Below, one piece after another: positions 25,103 to 34,216 of a stretch of 64,000 bases of DNA. This stretch comes from JAYRSJ01 sp041920215. GTDB lineage: Bacteria; Pseudomonadota; Gammaproteobacteria; Burkholderiales; Burkholderiaceae_C. Numbering within the stretch: the stretch's first letter is position 1; every line of letters starts with the position of its first letter. The DNA is taken from NCBI GenBank assembly GCA_041920215.1, contig JAYRSJ010000014.1, forward strand, positions 42,167 through 106,166, written 5' to 3'. The translations under genes were made by a program, and so were the position numbers. The notes under the pieces are model-generated. The model was not told the origin of the DNA, made no database searches, and saw only the letters and a program-made list of their open reading frames with translations.

Positions 25103-25885
25103 ATGAACCCGCTGGTCGCTCCCGATGCCCGCAGCCACGAGGGGCGCTGCGCGCTCTCGGTCAATGTCAACAAGGTGGCCTTGCTGCGCAACACCCGCCA
25201 CCTGGGCATTCCCAGCGTCGTGCGCGCTGCCGAATTCTGCCTGCGGGCCGGTGCCCAGGGCATCACCGTGCATCCGCGCCCCGACGGGCGTCATATCCGC
25301 GCGCATGATGTGCAGGAGCTGGCCGCCTTGCTGAAGGCCTGGCCCGCGGCCGAATACAACATCGAGGGCAACCCGACCCAGAACCTGATGGACTTCATCC
25401 GCGAGGTCCGGCCCCACCAGGCCACATTTGTGCCGGACAGCGAGGCCCAGTTCACCTCCGATCATGGCTGGAGCCTGCCGGCCGACATGGAGCGCCTCGC
25501 ACCGCTGATCCAGGAGTGCAAGAGCCTGGGCGTGCGGGTCAGCCTGTTCATGGATCCGCAGCCCGAGGCCATGCCCTATGTGGCCCGGCTCGGTGCCGAG
25601 CGCATCGAGCTCTACACCGAGAGCTATGCCAGCGCCTGGGGCACGCCGCGCCAGGCCGAGGTGCTGGCCGCTTTCACCGCGACAGCGCAGGCCGCGCTGG
25701 CCCAAGGTCTGGGCATCAATGCGGGCCATGATCTGAACCGCGACAACCTGACGGACTTTCTGCGCGCCGTGCCCGGCGTGCTGGAGGTGTCGATCGGCCA
25801 TGCACTGATCGCCGACGCGCTGGAACTGGGCTATGCCGAGACGGTGTGCGACTACCAGCGCTGCATCCAGCGCGCCTACGGCTGA
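25103..25885 (+). CDS. pdxJ: Pyridoxine 5'-phosphate synthase
   Basis: A 260-residue TIM-barrel enzyme that condenses 1-deoxyxylulose 5-phosphate with 3-amino-2-oxopropyl phosphate. Conserved blocks are SVNVNKVALLRNTR, GAQGITVHPRPDGRHI, YNIEGNPT, VSLFMDP, ERIELYTESYA, NAGHDLNRDNL and VSIGHALIADAL. Length is slightly above E. coli PdxJ (243) because of an N-terminal extension of about 15 residues. GAGGAAACCG precedes the ATG. acpS starts four bases after the stop. Confidence 0.97.
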   Translation: MNPLVAPDARSHEGRCALSVNVNKVALLRNTRHLGIPSVVRAAEFCLRAGAQGITVHPRPDGRHIRAHDVQELAALLKAWPAAEYNIEGNPTQNLMDFIREVRPHQATFVPDSEAQFTSDHGWSLPADMERLAPLIQECKSLGVRVSLFMDPQPEAMPYVARLGAERIELYTESYASAWGTPRQAEVLAAFTATAQAALAQGLGINAGHDLNRDNLTDFLRAVPGVLEVSIGHALIADALELGYAETVCDYQRCIQRAYG

Positions 25886-25889
25886 GCCG

Positions 25890-26285
25890 ATGATTTACGG
25901 CATCGGCACCGATATCTGCGACATCCGTCGCATCCGCGAGACCCTCGCGCGGCGTGGCGAGCGCTTTGCCGAGAAGGTGCTGGGTCCGCATGAGCTGGCG
26001 GTATTTCGCGAGCGTCGTGCCAGGGTGGAGGCGCGGGGCGTGGCCTATCTGGCCACCCGCTTCTCGGCCAAGGAGGCCTTCTCCAAGGCCATAGGGCTGG
26101 GCATGCGCATGCCGATGAGCTGGCGCGCCTGCGAGATCGTCAAGGCGCCCAGCGGCAAGCCCGAGATCCGCCTGCATGGCGAGCTGGCTGCCTGGTTCGA
26201 GGCCAGGGGGCTGAGCGCACATGTGACCGTCAGCGATGAATCCGAGTACGCGGCCGCCTTCGTCCTTGTCGAAATGCGCGACTGA
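25890..26285 (+). CDS. acpS: Holo-[acyl-carrier-protein] synthase
   Basis: A 131-residue phosphopantetheinyl transferase that activates the ACP encoded at 15176. The magnesium-binding motif YGIGTDICDIRRI (3-15) and the second motif ATRFSAKEAFSKAIG are intact. The ATG at 25890 (MIYGIGTD) is the family-standard start; an in-frame start at 25833 lies inside pdxJ. It is the last gene of the lepA-acpS operon, followed by a bidirectional terminator. Confidence 0.96.
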   Translation: MIYGIGTDICDIRRIRETLARRGERFAEKVLGPHELAVFRERRARVEARGVAYLATRFSAKEAFSKAIGLGMRMPMSWRACEIVKAPSGKPEIRLHGELAAWFEARGLSAHVTVSDESEYAAAFVLVEMRD

Positions 26286-26308
26286 ACCGATCCGCAGCCG
26301 ATATGAAA

Positions 26309-26345
26309 AACGCCGCCTCGGCCTTGGCCGGGCGGCGTTTGTCTT
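26309..26345. terminator. Bidirectional terminator between acpS and rne
   Basis: AACGCCGCC (26309-26317) pairs with GGCGGCGTT (26331-26339), with an inner CGGCC/GGCCG stem in the loop. T-rich sequence follows on the plus strand (TTTGTCTTTT) and A5 precedes it, giving a T-run for the convergent rne transcript. Confidence 0.85.
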
Positions 26346-26381
26346 TTCGTCCTGCGGCCTGTGCAGGCCGCAGAGGCAGGG

Positions 26382-29327
26382 TCACTGCTCGAAGGGCAGC
26401 TTGATCTGACCCAGATCCTTGCGGGTCTCGACCAGTACCAGCGGACCTTCGTCGATCACCGCCAGGGGCTTGGGTTCGCGCGGCACATGCACGGGCTTGG
26501 GCTCGGCCGCGATGGCGGCCTGGGCGGCGGCGACCTTGTCGGCATCCGAGTTGACCCATTGCAGGCCGGCGGCAGCGGCGATGCCTTGCAGCTCGGCCAT
26601 GGGCAGCGCGTAGCGCGGCAGCTCTACCGGTGCGGCGGCCTCAGCCGGGGCAAGGGCTTGGGGGGCAGCAACGGGCTGACTGACGACGGCCGGTGCGGCC
26701 TGCTCTGCGCCGTGCTCGGACGGCTGCGACAGCTGGGCCAGTTCGCCCTCGCTGCCGGCTTCGACGGCGGACGCGTCATCGCGACGTTCGCGGCGATAGC
26801 GGTCGCGGCTGCGACGACGGCGGCCCTGGCCCTCGGCCTCCTCAGCGTTGGGCGCTTGCTCACCGGTCTCGGCCGCCGCCGCGGCGCTGGCTTCGGCGCC
26901 TTCGCCGGCGTTCGTCAAGGCCTCGCTGTCTGCGGCAGGCGTGTCGGCCTGGGCTGCAGCGGAGTCTGCCGTGACGTCCTGCCCGGCTTCGACAGCCTGG
27001 CCCTCTTCGCGGTCACGACCACCACGGCGGCGGCGGCGGCGGCCCTGACGCTCGTCGCTGCTGCCGCTCTCGGCCGCATTGGCACCCTCGATGCCGGCCG
27101 GCTGTGTGTCGGCAAAGGCATTCTGCTCGGCCTGCAGCTTGGCGGCATCCTGCTGCTCGCTCATCGTCGCGGCCAGGCCCTCGCTGCGCTCCTTGCGCTC
27201 GCCGCGCGGGCGGCGATTGCCTTCAGCGCGCTCGCCTCGCTCGCCTCGCTCGCCACGCTCACCGCGCTCGCCACGGTCTGCGCGTTCGCCGCGCTCACCG
27301 GTACGCAGCTCGGCATCGGTGCCGCGGCCTTCGTTGCGGCGGCTACCGCGCTGGCCCTCGGCGCGCTGCTCGCGTGCCTCGCCGGCCGGCTTGGCCGCAG
27401 ATTCACCACGCTCGCTGCGCTCGCCACGTCCGGCTTCGCGCTTGTCGCGGCGCTCGCCATTGCGATCGCCGCCACGGCGGCGACCATCACGGCCCTCGCG
27501 GCCCTCGCCACGGCCCTGACGCTCCCTGCGCTCGCCGTCGGCCGACTTGGCCGGCTCGGTGGCGGGGGCGGCCACCGGCGCTGGCGCCTCGGCGCCGAAG
27601 AGCTTCTTGATCCAGCCGAAGAAGCCGCCGCCGGCGGCCTCCGGTACTGCCGCCGGGGCGGGCGCCGCGGCACTGGCGACCGGCTTGACCGGCTCGGGCT
27701 TGGGTGCCGCCACCGGTGCCGGCTGCTCGGGCAGGATGCCCTTGATCACCGGCTCCTGCTTGTTCTTCTTCTCGGTGTCGCGACGACGGGTGATGCCCAC
27801 CTCGTCCTCCGGCTCCTCGATCATCGTGTAGCTGGCCTGCAGATTCTCCAGGCGCGGGTCATCGTGGCGCAGGCGCTCCAGCTTGTAGTTCGGCGTCTCG
27901 AGGTGCTTGTTGGGCACCAGCAGCACGGTGACGCGCTGCTTCAGCTCGATCTTGGTGATCTCGGTGCGCTTCTCGTTGAGCAGGAAGGAGGTGACCTCCA
28001 CCGGCACCTGCACATGCACGGCGGCGGTGTTGTCCTTCATCGCCTCTTCCTGGACCATGCGCAGGATCTGCAGCGCGCTGGACTCGGTGTCGCGGATGTG
28101 GCCGGTGCCGTTGCAGCGCGGGCAGGTGATGTGGTTGCCTTCGGAGAGGGCCGGGCGCAGGCGCTGGCGCGAGAGCTCGAGCAGGCCGAACTTGCTGATC
28201 GAGGCGAACTGCACGCGGGCGCGGTCCTGGCGCAGCGCGTCGCGCAGGCGCTGCTCGACCTCGCGGCGGTTCTTCGACTCTTCCATATCGATGAAGTCGA
28301 CGACGATCAGGCCGCCCAGGTCGCGCAGCCGCATCTGGCGGGCGATCTCGTCGGCCGCCTCGAGGTTGGTGCGGGTCGCCGTCTCCTCGATGTCGCCGCC
28401 GCGGGTGGCGCGCGCCGAGTTGACGTCCACCGAGACCAGGGCCTCGGTGTGGTCGATCACGATGGCGCCGCCCGAGGGCAGGTTGACCGTGCGGCTGAAG
28501 GCCGTCTCGATCTGGTGCTCGATCTGGAAGCGGCTGAACAGCGGCGCGTCGTCGCGGTAGCGCTTCACGCGATGGCCCTGGTCGGGCATCACGTGGTTCA
28601 TGAACTGGCTGGCCTGTTCGTACAGATCGTCGGTGTCGATCAGGATCTCGCCGATGTCGGCGGTGAAGTAGTCGCGGATCGCGCGAATCACCAGCGACGA
28701 CTCCTGATAGATCAGGTAGGCGCCCTTGCCACCCTTGGACGCGTCATCGATCGCGGTCCAGAGCTTGAGCATGTAGTTCAGGTCCCACTGCAGCTCGGCG
28801 GCGGAGCGGCCGATGCCGGCGGTGCGGGCGATCAGGCTCATGCCCTTGGGGTATTCGAGCTGGTCGAGGTTTTCCTTCAGCTCCTCGCGGTCCTCGCCCT
28901 CGATGCGGCGGCTCACGCCACCACCGCGCGGATTGTTGGGCATCAGCACCAGGTAGCGACCGGCCAGCGAGACGAAGGTGGTCAGGGCCGCGCCCTTGTT
29001 GCCGCGCTCTTCCTTCTCGACCTGGACCAGCAGTTCCTGGCCTTCCTTGATCGCGTCCTGGATCTTGGCGCTGCGCACATCCGTGCCTTCACGGAAGTAC
29101 TGGCGGGCGATTTCCTTGAAAGGCAGGAAGCCGTGGCGGTCCTCGCCGTAGTCGACGAAACAGGCTTCGAGCGAGGGCTCGACCCGGGTCACGACCGCCT
29201 TGTAGATATTGCCCTTGCGCTGCTCGCGTCCCTCGATCTCGGTCTCGAAGTCCAGCAGCTTCTGGCCATCAACAATGGCCAGGCGACGCTCTTCCTGCTG
29301 CGTCGCATTGATCAACATGCGCTTCAT
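26382..29327 (-). CDS. rne: Ribonuclease E
   Basis: A 981-residue endoribonuclease and degradosome scaffold. The N-terminal catalytic half holds the S1 domain (about 36-125), the catalytic Asp301 (VSVDVNSARATRGGD) and Asp344 (GLIVVDFIDME), and the zinc-link CPRC at 402-405. All align closely with E. coli RNase E. The C-terminal half (about 520-981) is low complexity: Arg/Glu/Gly-rich stretches with GER repeats, Arg/Asp patches, Ala/Glu segments and a conserved end (PRYALPMAELQGIAAAAGLQWVNSD, then EPKPLAVIDEGPLVLVET). The ATG at 29327 has a strong GAGGAG site seven bases upstream; the frame stays open to 29396. It is divergent from rluC. Confidence 0.97.
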   Translation of the reverse strand: MKRMLINATQQEERRLAIVDGQKLLDFETEIEGREQRKGNIYKAVVTRVEPSLEACFVDYGEDRHGFLPFKEIARQYFREGTDVRSAKIQDAIKEGQELLVQVEKEERGNKGAALTTFVSLAGRYLVLMPNNPRGGGVSRRIEGEDREELKENLDQLEYPKGMSLIARTAGIGRSAAELQWDLNYMLKLWTAIDDASKGGKGAYLIYQESSLVIRAIRDYFTADIGEILIDTDDLYEQASQFMNHVMPDQGHRVKRYRDDAPLFSRFQIEHQIETAFSRTVNLPSGGAIVIDHTEALVSVDVNSARATRGGDIEETATRTNLEAADEIARQMRLRDLGGLIVVDFIDMEESKNRREVEQRLRDALRQDRARVQFASISKFGLLELSRQRLRPALSEGNHITCPRCNGTGHIRDTESSALQILRMVQEEAMKDNTAAVHVQVPVEVTSFLLNEKRTEITKIELKQRVTVLLVPNKHLETPNYKLERLRHDDPRLENLQASYTMIEEPEDEVGITRRRDTEKKNKQEPVIKGILPEQPAPVAAPKPEPVKPVASAAAPAPAAVPEAAGGGFFGWIKKLFGAEAPAPVAAPATEPAKSADGERRERQGRGEGREGRDGRRRGGDRNGERRDKREAGRGERSERGESAAKPAGEAREQRAEGQRGSRRNEGRGTDAELRTGERGERADRGERGERGERGERGERAEGNRRPRGERKERSEGLAATMSEQQDAAKLQAEQNAFADTQPAGIEGANAAESGSSDERQGRRRRRRGGRDREEGQAVEAGQDVTADSAAAQADTPAADSEALTNAGEGAEASAAAAAETGEQAPNAEEAEGQGRRRRSRDRYRRERRDDASAVEAGSEGELAQLSQPSEHGAEQAAPAVVSQPVAAPQALAPAEAAAPVELPRYALPMAELQGIAAAAGLQWVNSDADKVAAAQAAIAAEPKPVHVPREPKPLAVIDEGPLVLVETRKDLGQIKLPFEQ
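27228..27300 (-). repeat. In-frame tandem GER-coding repeats in rne
   Basis: Short imperfect repeats of a 9-base unit (CGCTCGCCT/CGCTCGCCA on the plus strand) encode repeated Gly-Glu-Arg triplets in the RNase E C-terminal region. They are a likely site of repeat-number change that keeps the frame. Confidence 0.6.
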
Positions 29328-29987
29328 CAAACACTCCTCGCACGCCGTCGGTCCCCTCGTGCACGAAGGACCATCGGGCGCGCAGCATCCCGTCACCCCC
29401 GGCCGGCGACCGGTGGGCGACTCATCGATGCACGTGCAGACGTGGAGGAACCGAGGAAGGAATCGCCCTGGACTTGCGGTGATCGACGCCGATCAGGCCG
29501 CAAGCGTTGGCGCGTGCGTGGCAGCAGGCGGAGCCTTGCCCATCGATCCCATGCATGCGGCGTCAACGCGCCACAAGGCCCGGCCACGGCTGCTCAGACC
29601 TGCGGCCCGGACCTGGTGGGTCGCGGCGCGGGACTGCATCTGCATGCGGTGGGGGGTGGGGGAGTTCGAGGGAATCATCCGTGAGGACTGCTGGACGCTG
29701 ATATCAGGTCGTCGCGATCAGTCTCGCGACGGCCTCATATCGACTGAAACCTTGTCTGGTGCCGCCGGTTCGCCAATGCGATACCGTCAGCGTGGTTCGT
29801 TCTACGTTTGCGCTTCCGAGCGCATCGCCTGGCCGCCCATTCACTTGGGGAAGGGGCCCGCCGTTTGACGCGCGCGTTGCATCACCGCTTGTTTTGCCCC
29901 ACCGCAGCGGGGCCGCCACCTCAGGTCCGCCAAGCCATCCGCTCTGCCCGGCTAAAATCAGGCAAATCAAATACTTACGGCGCAAAA
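29328..29987. other. rne-rluC divergent intergenic region
   Basis: There are 660 bases with no supported gene. It must contain the rne promoter and 5' leader (minus strand) and the rluC promoter (plus strand). A TAAAAT hexamer at 29953-29958 is a candidate -10 for rluC. Short AT-rich palindromes such as GATATC occur near 29700. RNase E genes are often autoregulated through long leaders, which would fit the size, but no specific structure was established. Confidence 0.45.
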
Positions 29988-31040
29988 GTGGTTCAGAGGA
30001 TTATAAGGGCTAAAGGCGCCGCGACCGCCCAGGCAGTTCCCCGGGGGACGGCCGTGCGGCCTGAGCCGCCGGTGCCGGCGGTTCGTCTGGTCGAGATCGA
30101 CGAGGGCAGTGCCGGCCAGCGCCTGGACAACTTTCTCTTGCGCGAGCTCAAGGGCGTGCCCAAGACCCATGTCTACCGTGTGATCCGGGCCGGCGAGGTG
30201 CGGGTCAACAAGGGGCGGGCCCATGCCGACACGCGCTTGGCGCTGGGCGATCTTGTGCGCATACCGCCGGTGCGCCTGCCGGAGCGCAGTGCCGAAGCGG
30301 CGGCAGCGGTGCCGGCGCGCGAGTTCCCGGTGCTGTTCGAGGATGAGCATCTGATCGCACTGAACAAGCCGGCCGGCGTGGCGGTGCATGGCGGCTCGGG
30401 CGTCAGCTTCGGGGTGATCGAGCAACTGCGCCAGGCGCGGCCCCAGGCCAAGTTCTTGGAGCTGGTGCATCGCCTCGACAAGGAAACCTCGGGCATTTTG
30501 CTGATCGCCAAGAAGCGCAGTGCGCTGACCGCGCTGCAGGACCAGTTCCGCGAGCGCCAAGGCCCCAAACTTATCGGCAAGACCTATGCGGCCCTGGTGA
30601 TCGGCGATTGGGCCGCGAACAAGAAGGTGATCGATGTGGCGCTGCTGAAGTTCACCGGCAGCGACGGCGAGCGCTGGGTGCGCGCGGTCACCAGCTCGCA
30701 CGACCCGCAGGCCGAGCAAGCCAAGCGCTCGATCAGCCTGGTGCGGGTGGCGCAGCAGCTGCCCGGCTACAGCCTGCTGGACGTGACCATCAAGACCGGC
30801 CGCACCCACCAGATCCGGGTTCATCTGGCCCATGAGGGCCACCCCATCGTCGGTGACCCCAAGTATGGCGATCGCGAGGCCAACCGAGCGATCGCCCGCG
30901 GCGCGCTGAAGTTCGACCGCATGTTCCTGCATGCCCGGCGCCTGAAGTTCATCCACCCGGCCAGCGGGGCCGAGATCGAGCTGACAGCACCGCTGCCGCC
31001 CGAATGTGAGAAGCTGATCGCGGCACTTAGCAAGCCATAG
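29988..31040 (+). CDS. rluC: 23S rRNA pseudouridine synthase, RluC/RluD family
   Basis: About 350 residues. An S4-like RNA-binding domain (AGQRLDNFLLRELKGVPKTHVYRVIRAGEVRVNKGRA) is followed by the catalytic domain with the Asp motif HRLDKETSGILLIAKK and the C-terminal KTGRTHQIRVHLAHEGHPIVGDPKYGD. RluC modifies U955, U2504 and U2580 in 23S rRNA. Its divergent pairing with rne is typical of RluC. The start is uncertain: I used the GTG at 29988, downstream of a possible -10 at 29953; a GTG at 30054 is also possible, and the frame is open to 29808. Confidence 0.9.
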   Translation: MVQRIIRAKGAATAQAVPRGTAVRPEPPVPAVRLVEIDEGSAGQRLDNFLLRELKGVPKTHVYRVIRAGEVRVNKGRAHADTRLALGDLVRIPPVRLPERSAEAAAAVPAREFPVLFEDEHLIALNKPAGVAVHGGSGVSFGVIEQLRQARPQAKFLELVHRLDKETSGILLIAKKRSALTALQDQFRERQGPKLIGKTYAALVIGDWAANKKVIDVALLKFTGSDGERWVRAVTSSHDPQAEQAKRSISLVRVAQQLPGYSLLDVTIKTGRTHQIRVHLAHEGHPIVGDPKYGDREANRAIARGALKFDRMFLHARRLKFIHPASGAEIELTAPLPPECEKLIAALSKP

Positions 31041-31044
31041 CCTG

Positions 31045-31701
31045 ATGAAGAAATTCGACCTGATCGCCTTCGACTGGGACGGCACCCTGTTCGATTCCAC
31101 CGCGCTGATCACGCGCTGCATACAGCGCGCCGCCGAGGACCTGGGCCTGCCGCGCCCCAGCGACGCGCAAGCCAGCTATGTGATCGGCATGGGCTTGCAC
31201 GAGGCCCTGGCCCATGCGGTGCCGGGCCTGGACCCGGCGCGCTACCCGGAGCTGGGCCTGCGCTACCGCCATCACTATTTCGCTGCCCAGCATGAGGTGA
31301 CCCTGTTCCAAGGCACGCTGGAGATGCTGCGCGAGCTGAAGGCGCGCCACCACTGGCTGACCATCGCCACGGGAAAAAGCCGCCGCGGCCTGGACGAGGC
31401 GCTGAAGGTGGCGCCCGAGCTGGGCGCGCTGTTCGATGGCAGCCGCACCGCCGACGAGACCGCCGGCAAGCCCAGCCCGCTGATGCTCAACGAGCTGATG
31501 CGCGAGTTTGGCGCCGAGCCCGAGCGCACGCTGATGATCGGCGACACCAGCCACGATCTGCAGATGGCGCTGAACGCCGGCACCGCCAGCGTAGGCGTTG
31601 GCTACGGCGCCCACGACCACCAGACCTTCGACGAATTCCGGCCGCTGCATATCGCGCACTCGGTGCCCGAGCTGCACGACTGGCTGATCAGGAACGCATG
31701 A
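31045..31701 (+). CDS. HAD-IA family phosphatase (phosphoglycolate-phosphatase-like)
   Basis: A 218-residue HAD hydrolase. Motif I is FDWDGTLFDS with Asp10 and Asp12, motif II Thr in TIATGKSRRGL, the motif III Lys in ETAGKPSP, and motif IV GDTSHDLQMALNAG. The cap insert after motif I is of the C1 type, as in Gph. It lies four bases after rluC, the usual place for this gene in Burkholderiales, and overlaps the Rieske gene by four bases. The true substrate is not shown by sequence. Confidence 0.9.
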   Translation: MKKFDLIAFDWDGTLFDSTALITRCIQRAAEDLGLPRPSDAQASYVIGMGLHEALAHAVPGLDPARYPELGLRYRHHYFAAQHEVTLFQGTLEMLRELKARHHWLTIATGKSRRGLDEALKVAPELGALFDGSRTADETAGKPSPLMLNELMREFGAEPERTLMIGDTSHDLQMALNAGTASVGVGYGAHDHQTFDEFRPLHIAHSVPELHDWLIRNA

Positions 31702-32087
31702 ACCCGACACCCGACCCGACCCAGGCGCTGCCCCTGTGCAGCTCCGACGAGCTCCAGGAGCGCGGCCGTGCCCATGTCTTCGACGTGCTGCAGTACCGCC
31801 AGCCCGCGCGCGCCTTCGCGCTGCGCTTCGATGGCCAGGTGGTTGCCTATCTGAATCGCTGCGCCCATGTGCCGACCGAGATGGACTGGCAGGAGGGCGA
31901 GTTCCTGGACGGTGACAAGCGCTACATCATGTGCTCCATCCATGGCGCGGTCTACGATCCGCTCAGCGGGCGCTGCGTGACCGGCATGTGCGGCCGCATG
32001 GGCCTCACCAAGATCAGGGTCGAGGAGCGCGAGGGGCTGGTCTATTGGTATCCTTCCCGCGACACCCGCCCGGCCTTTGACGAATAG
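31698..32087 (+). CDS. Rieske [2Fe-2S] domain protein
   Basis: A 129-residue single-domain Rieske protein. The cluster ligands are CAH in YLNRCAHVPTEMDWQ and CSIH in YIMCSIHGAVYDP, that is CxH...CxxH with the usual spacing. There is no signal peptide or membrane helix, so it is cytoplasmic, and it is likely a ferredoxin-like electron carrier rather than a bc1 subunit. It starts within the HAD stop codon (ATGA), showing translational coupling, and precedes the S49 peptidase by 18 bases. Confidence 0.9.
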   Translation: MNPTPDPTQALPLCSSDELQERGRAHVFDVLQYRQPARAFALRFDGQVVAYLNRCAHVPTEMDWQEGEFLDGDKRYIMCSIHGAVYDPLSGRCVTGMCGRMGLTKIRVEEREGLVYWYPSRDTRPAFDE

Positions 32088-32105
32088 GCTCACCACGACA
32101 TCACG

Positions 32106-33119
32106 ATGAACGCCACCGACGACGATCTGCCGCGCGCGATCCCTGATCCCCAGCCCAGCAATGCCGCAGCGGCGCCCGGCGGCGCTGCCCATGCCGGCGG
32201 CAACGAGGCCCTGCTGGCCCAGTTCGCGCGCGACTACTTGGCCGACCGCCGCAGCGAGCGGCGCTGGCGCGTGTTCTTCCGCCTGGCCTGGCTGGGCCTG
32301 GTCTGCGCGGTGCTGTGGCTGCTGTTCGCGCAGCAGGGCGTGGGCACGCCGCCCAGCGGCCCGCATACCGCGCTGATCGAGGTGCGCGGCGAGATCGCCG
32401 CCGATACCGAGGCCAGCGCCGAGCTGCTGCTGTCGGCGCTGCGCAGCGCCTTTGACGACAAGGGCGCGCAGGCGGTGGTGTTGCGCATCAACTCGCCGGG
32501 CGGCAGCCCGGTGCAGGCCGGCATCGTCCACGACGAGATCCAGCGCCTCAAGGCCCTGCACGGCAAGAAGGTTTATGCGGTGGTCGAGGAGATCTGCGCT
32601 TCGGGCGCCTACTACATTGCGGCCGCGGCCGACGAGATCTATGTGGACAAGGCCTCGGTGGTCGGCTCCATCGGCGTGCTGATGGACGGCTTTGGCTTCA
32701 CCGGCCTGATGGGCAAGCTGGGCGTGGAGCGCCGCCTGCTGACCGCCGGCAGCAACAAGGGCATGCTCGACCCCTACTCGCCCGAAGATCCCCAGCAGCG
32801 TGCCTATGCCCAGGCGATGCTGGACCAGATCCACCAGCAGTTCATCAGCGTGGTGCGGGAAGGCCGCGGAGCCCGACTCAAGGATGATCCCGCGCTGTTC
32901 TCGGGCCTGTTCTGGAACGGCGAGGAGGCGATCAAGCTGGGCCTGGCCGATGCCACCGGCACGCTGGATCAGGTAGCACGCGAGGTGATCAAGGCCGAGG
33001 ACATCATCGACTACACCCCGCACGCGAATATCGCTGAGCGTCTGGCCAAGCGCTTTGGCGCCGGCATGGGCGAGGGTGCGGTCAAGGCCATGCGCCAGCT
33101 CACGCCCGCGCTGCGCTGA
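32106..33119 (+). CDS. S49 family membrane peptidase (SppA-like, short form)
   Basis: A 337-residue inner-membrane signal-peptide peptidase. The N-terminal 55 residues are Ala/Gly-rich, then a membrane helix lies near 60-78 (LAWLGLVCAVLWLLFAQQG). The catalytic domain has NSPGGSPVQAG, the Ser nucleophile region CASGAYYIAAAADEIYVDKASVVGSIGVLMDG, and the Lys in the same stretch. It is half the size of E. coli SppA (618), that is, the single-domain form. The final helix HANIAERLAKRFGAGMGEG is amphipathic. Confidence 0.92.
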   Translation: MNATDDDLPRAIPDPQPSNAAAAPGGAAHAGGNEALLAQFARDYLADRRSERRWRVFFRLAWLGLVCAVLWLLFAQQGVGTPPSGPHTALIEVRGEIAADTEASAELLLSALRSAFDDKGAQAVVLRINSPGGSPVQAGIVHDEIQRLKALHGKKVYAVVEEICASGAYYIAAAADEIYVDKASVVGSIGVLMDGFGFTGLMGKLGVERRLLTAGSNKGMLDPYSPEDPQQRAYAQAMLDQIHQQFISVVREGRGARLKDDPALFSGLFWNGEEAIKLGLADATGTLDQVAREVIKAEDIIDYTPHANIAERLAKRFGAGMGEGAVKAMRQLTPALR

Positions 33120-33225
33120 TATCGCTCCTCGTTTGCTCTTGCCTCGTTCCCCGGGCCGTGTTGGCGACCCGCAAGGCCCTGAATCGAGGAGTTTCAAGCC
33201 GGCGGCGGGTCGCTAGACTGCCGGC

Positions 33226-34215
33226 ATGCCTCGCCTGCTTCGATTGCTGCTGCTGCTCGCCTGCGCCTATTCGGGTGCGGCCGCCGCGCAGACGCGCACG
33301 GCGCTGGAACTGAGCCTGGATGCGCTGCCCCGCCCGGCGATGCCGCCGGCCGAGACCGGCCCGGTGGTGCCGGCCCAGGTGGAGCGCTGGCGGCGCGAGG
33401 CCGAGGCGGCCGAGCATGGCGAGGACGGCCAGCCGCGCGACCCGGTGCTGGCCGCCCAGCTCTATTGTCGTGCTGCCCGTTTTGGCGATGCCATCTCGCA
33501 GTACAACCTGGCCTGGATGCTCAGCAACGGCCGCGGCATTGCACGCGACGATGCGCAGGCGGCCCATCTCTTTGCGGCTGCGGCCGAGCAGGGCCTGAGC
33601 CAGGCGCAGAATATGGCGCGCTCGCTGGGCGAGCCGCTGGGCGCACCGCCGCCCTGCCTGAATCCGCCCGATGGCGAGCCGCCACCGCTGGCCGTCGCCG
33701 CGCGCTCGGTCAAGACACTGCCGCCACCCCCGCCGCCACCGCTGCCGGCCCATGCACCCGAACCCATCGTGCGCTTCGTCCAGCTGGAGGCCCCCGAGTA
33801 CCAGCTCTCCCCGCATCTGGTGCTGGCGGTGATGGCCACCGAGTCGAACTTCGATCCGGTGGCGGTATCGCCCAAGAATGCGCAGGGGCTGATGCAACTG
33901 ATTCCCGATACAGCGGCGCGCTTCAAGGTGCGGCGCATCAGCGACCCGGTGCAGAACATCCGTGGCGGCATGGCCTATCTGCGCTGGTTGATGGCCTATT
34001 TCGAGGGCGATGTCTCGCTGGTGCTGGCGGCCTACAACGCTGGCGAGCGCGCGGTGGAGCGCTATCGCGGCGTGCCGCCCTATGCCGAGACCCGCCACTA
34101 TGTGCGCCGCATCCTGGGCGCGATCGGCGGCCAGCGCGCCCATCCCTTCGATGCCTCGGTGACGCCGCCTTCGCCGATGCTGCTGAAGCTGCGCGGCACG
34201 GCGGGCGGTAAATAG
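33226..34215 (+). CDS. Lytic transglycosylase with Sel1-like region
   Basis: A 329-residue exported peptidoglycan lyase. The signal peptide is about 1-21 (LLRLLLLLACAYSGAAAAQ). A tetratricopeptide/Sel1-like segment lies near 80-130 (AAQLYCRAARFGDAISQYNLAWMLSNGRGIARDDAQAAHLF), then a poly-Pro linker (LPPPPPPPLP). The SLT domain has catalytic Glu in MATESNFDP, GLMQLIPDTA, NIRGGMAYLRWL and LAAYNAGERAV. The ATG at 33226 was chosen; TAGACT about ten bases before could be a -10. It converges with the DUF2325 gene with one base between stop codons. Confidence 0.92.
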   Translation: MPRLLRLLLLLACAYSGAAAAQTRTALELSLDALPRPAMPPAETGPVVPAQVERWRREAEAAEHGEDGQPRDPVLAAQLYCRAARFGDAISQYNLAWMLSNGRGIARDDAQAAHLFAAAAEQGLSQAQNMARSLGEPLGAPPPCLNPPDGEPPPLAVAARSVKTLPPPPPPPLPAHAPEPIVRFVQLEAPEYQLSPHLVLAVMATESNFDPVAVSPKNAQGLMQLIPDTAARFKVRRISDPVQNIRGGMAYLRWLMAYFEGDVSLVLAAYNAGERAVERYRGVPPYAETRHYVRRILGAIGGQRAHPFDASVTPPSPMLLKLRGTAGGK

Positions 34216-34216
34216 C

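Noticed and set aside
27228..27300. CRISPR-like array
   Set aside because: The repeats are 9-base, contiguous and in-frame within rne, without spacers.
26361..29684. 1107-residue plus-strand ORF opposite rne
   Set aside because: It is a shadow of the RNase E codons. The translation is Gly/Ala/Leu low complexity with no domain, while the minus strand has all RNase E motifs.
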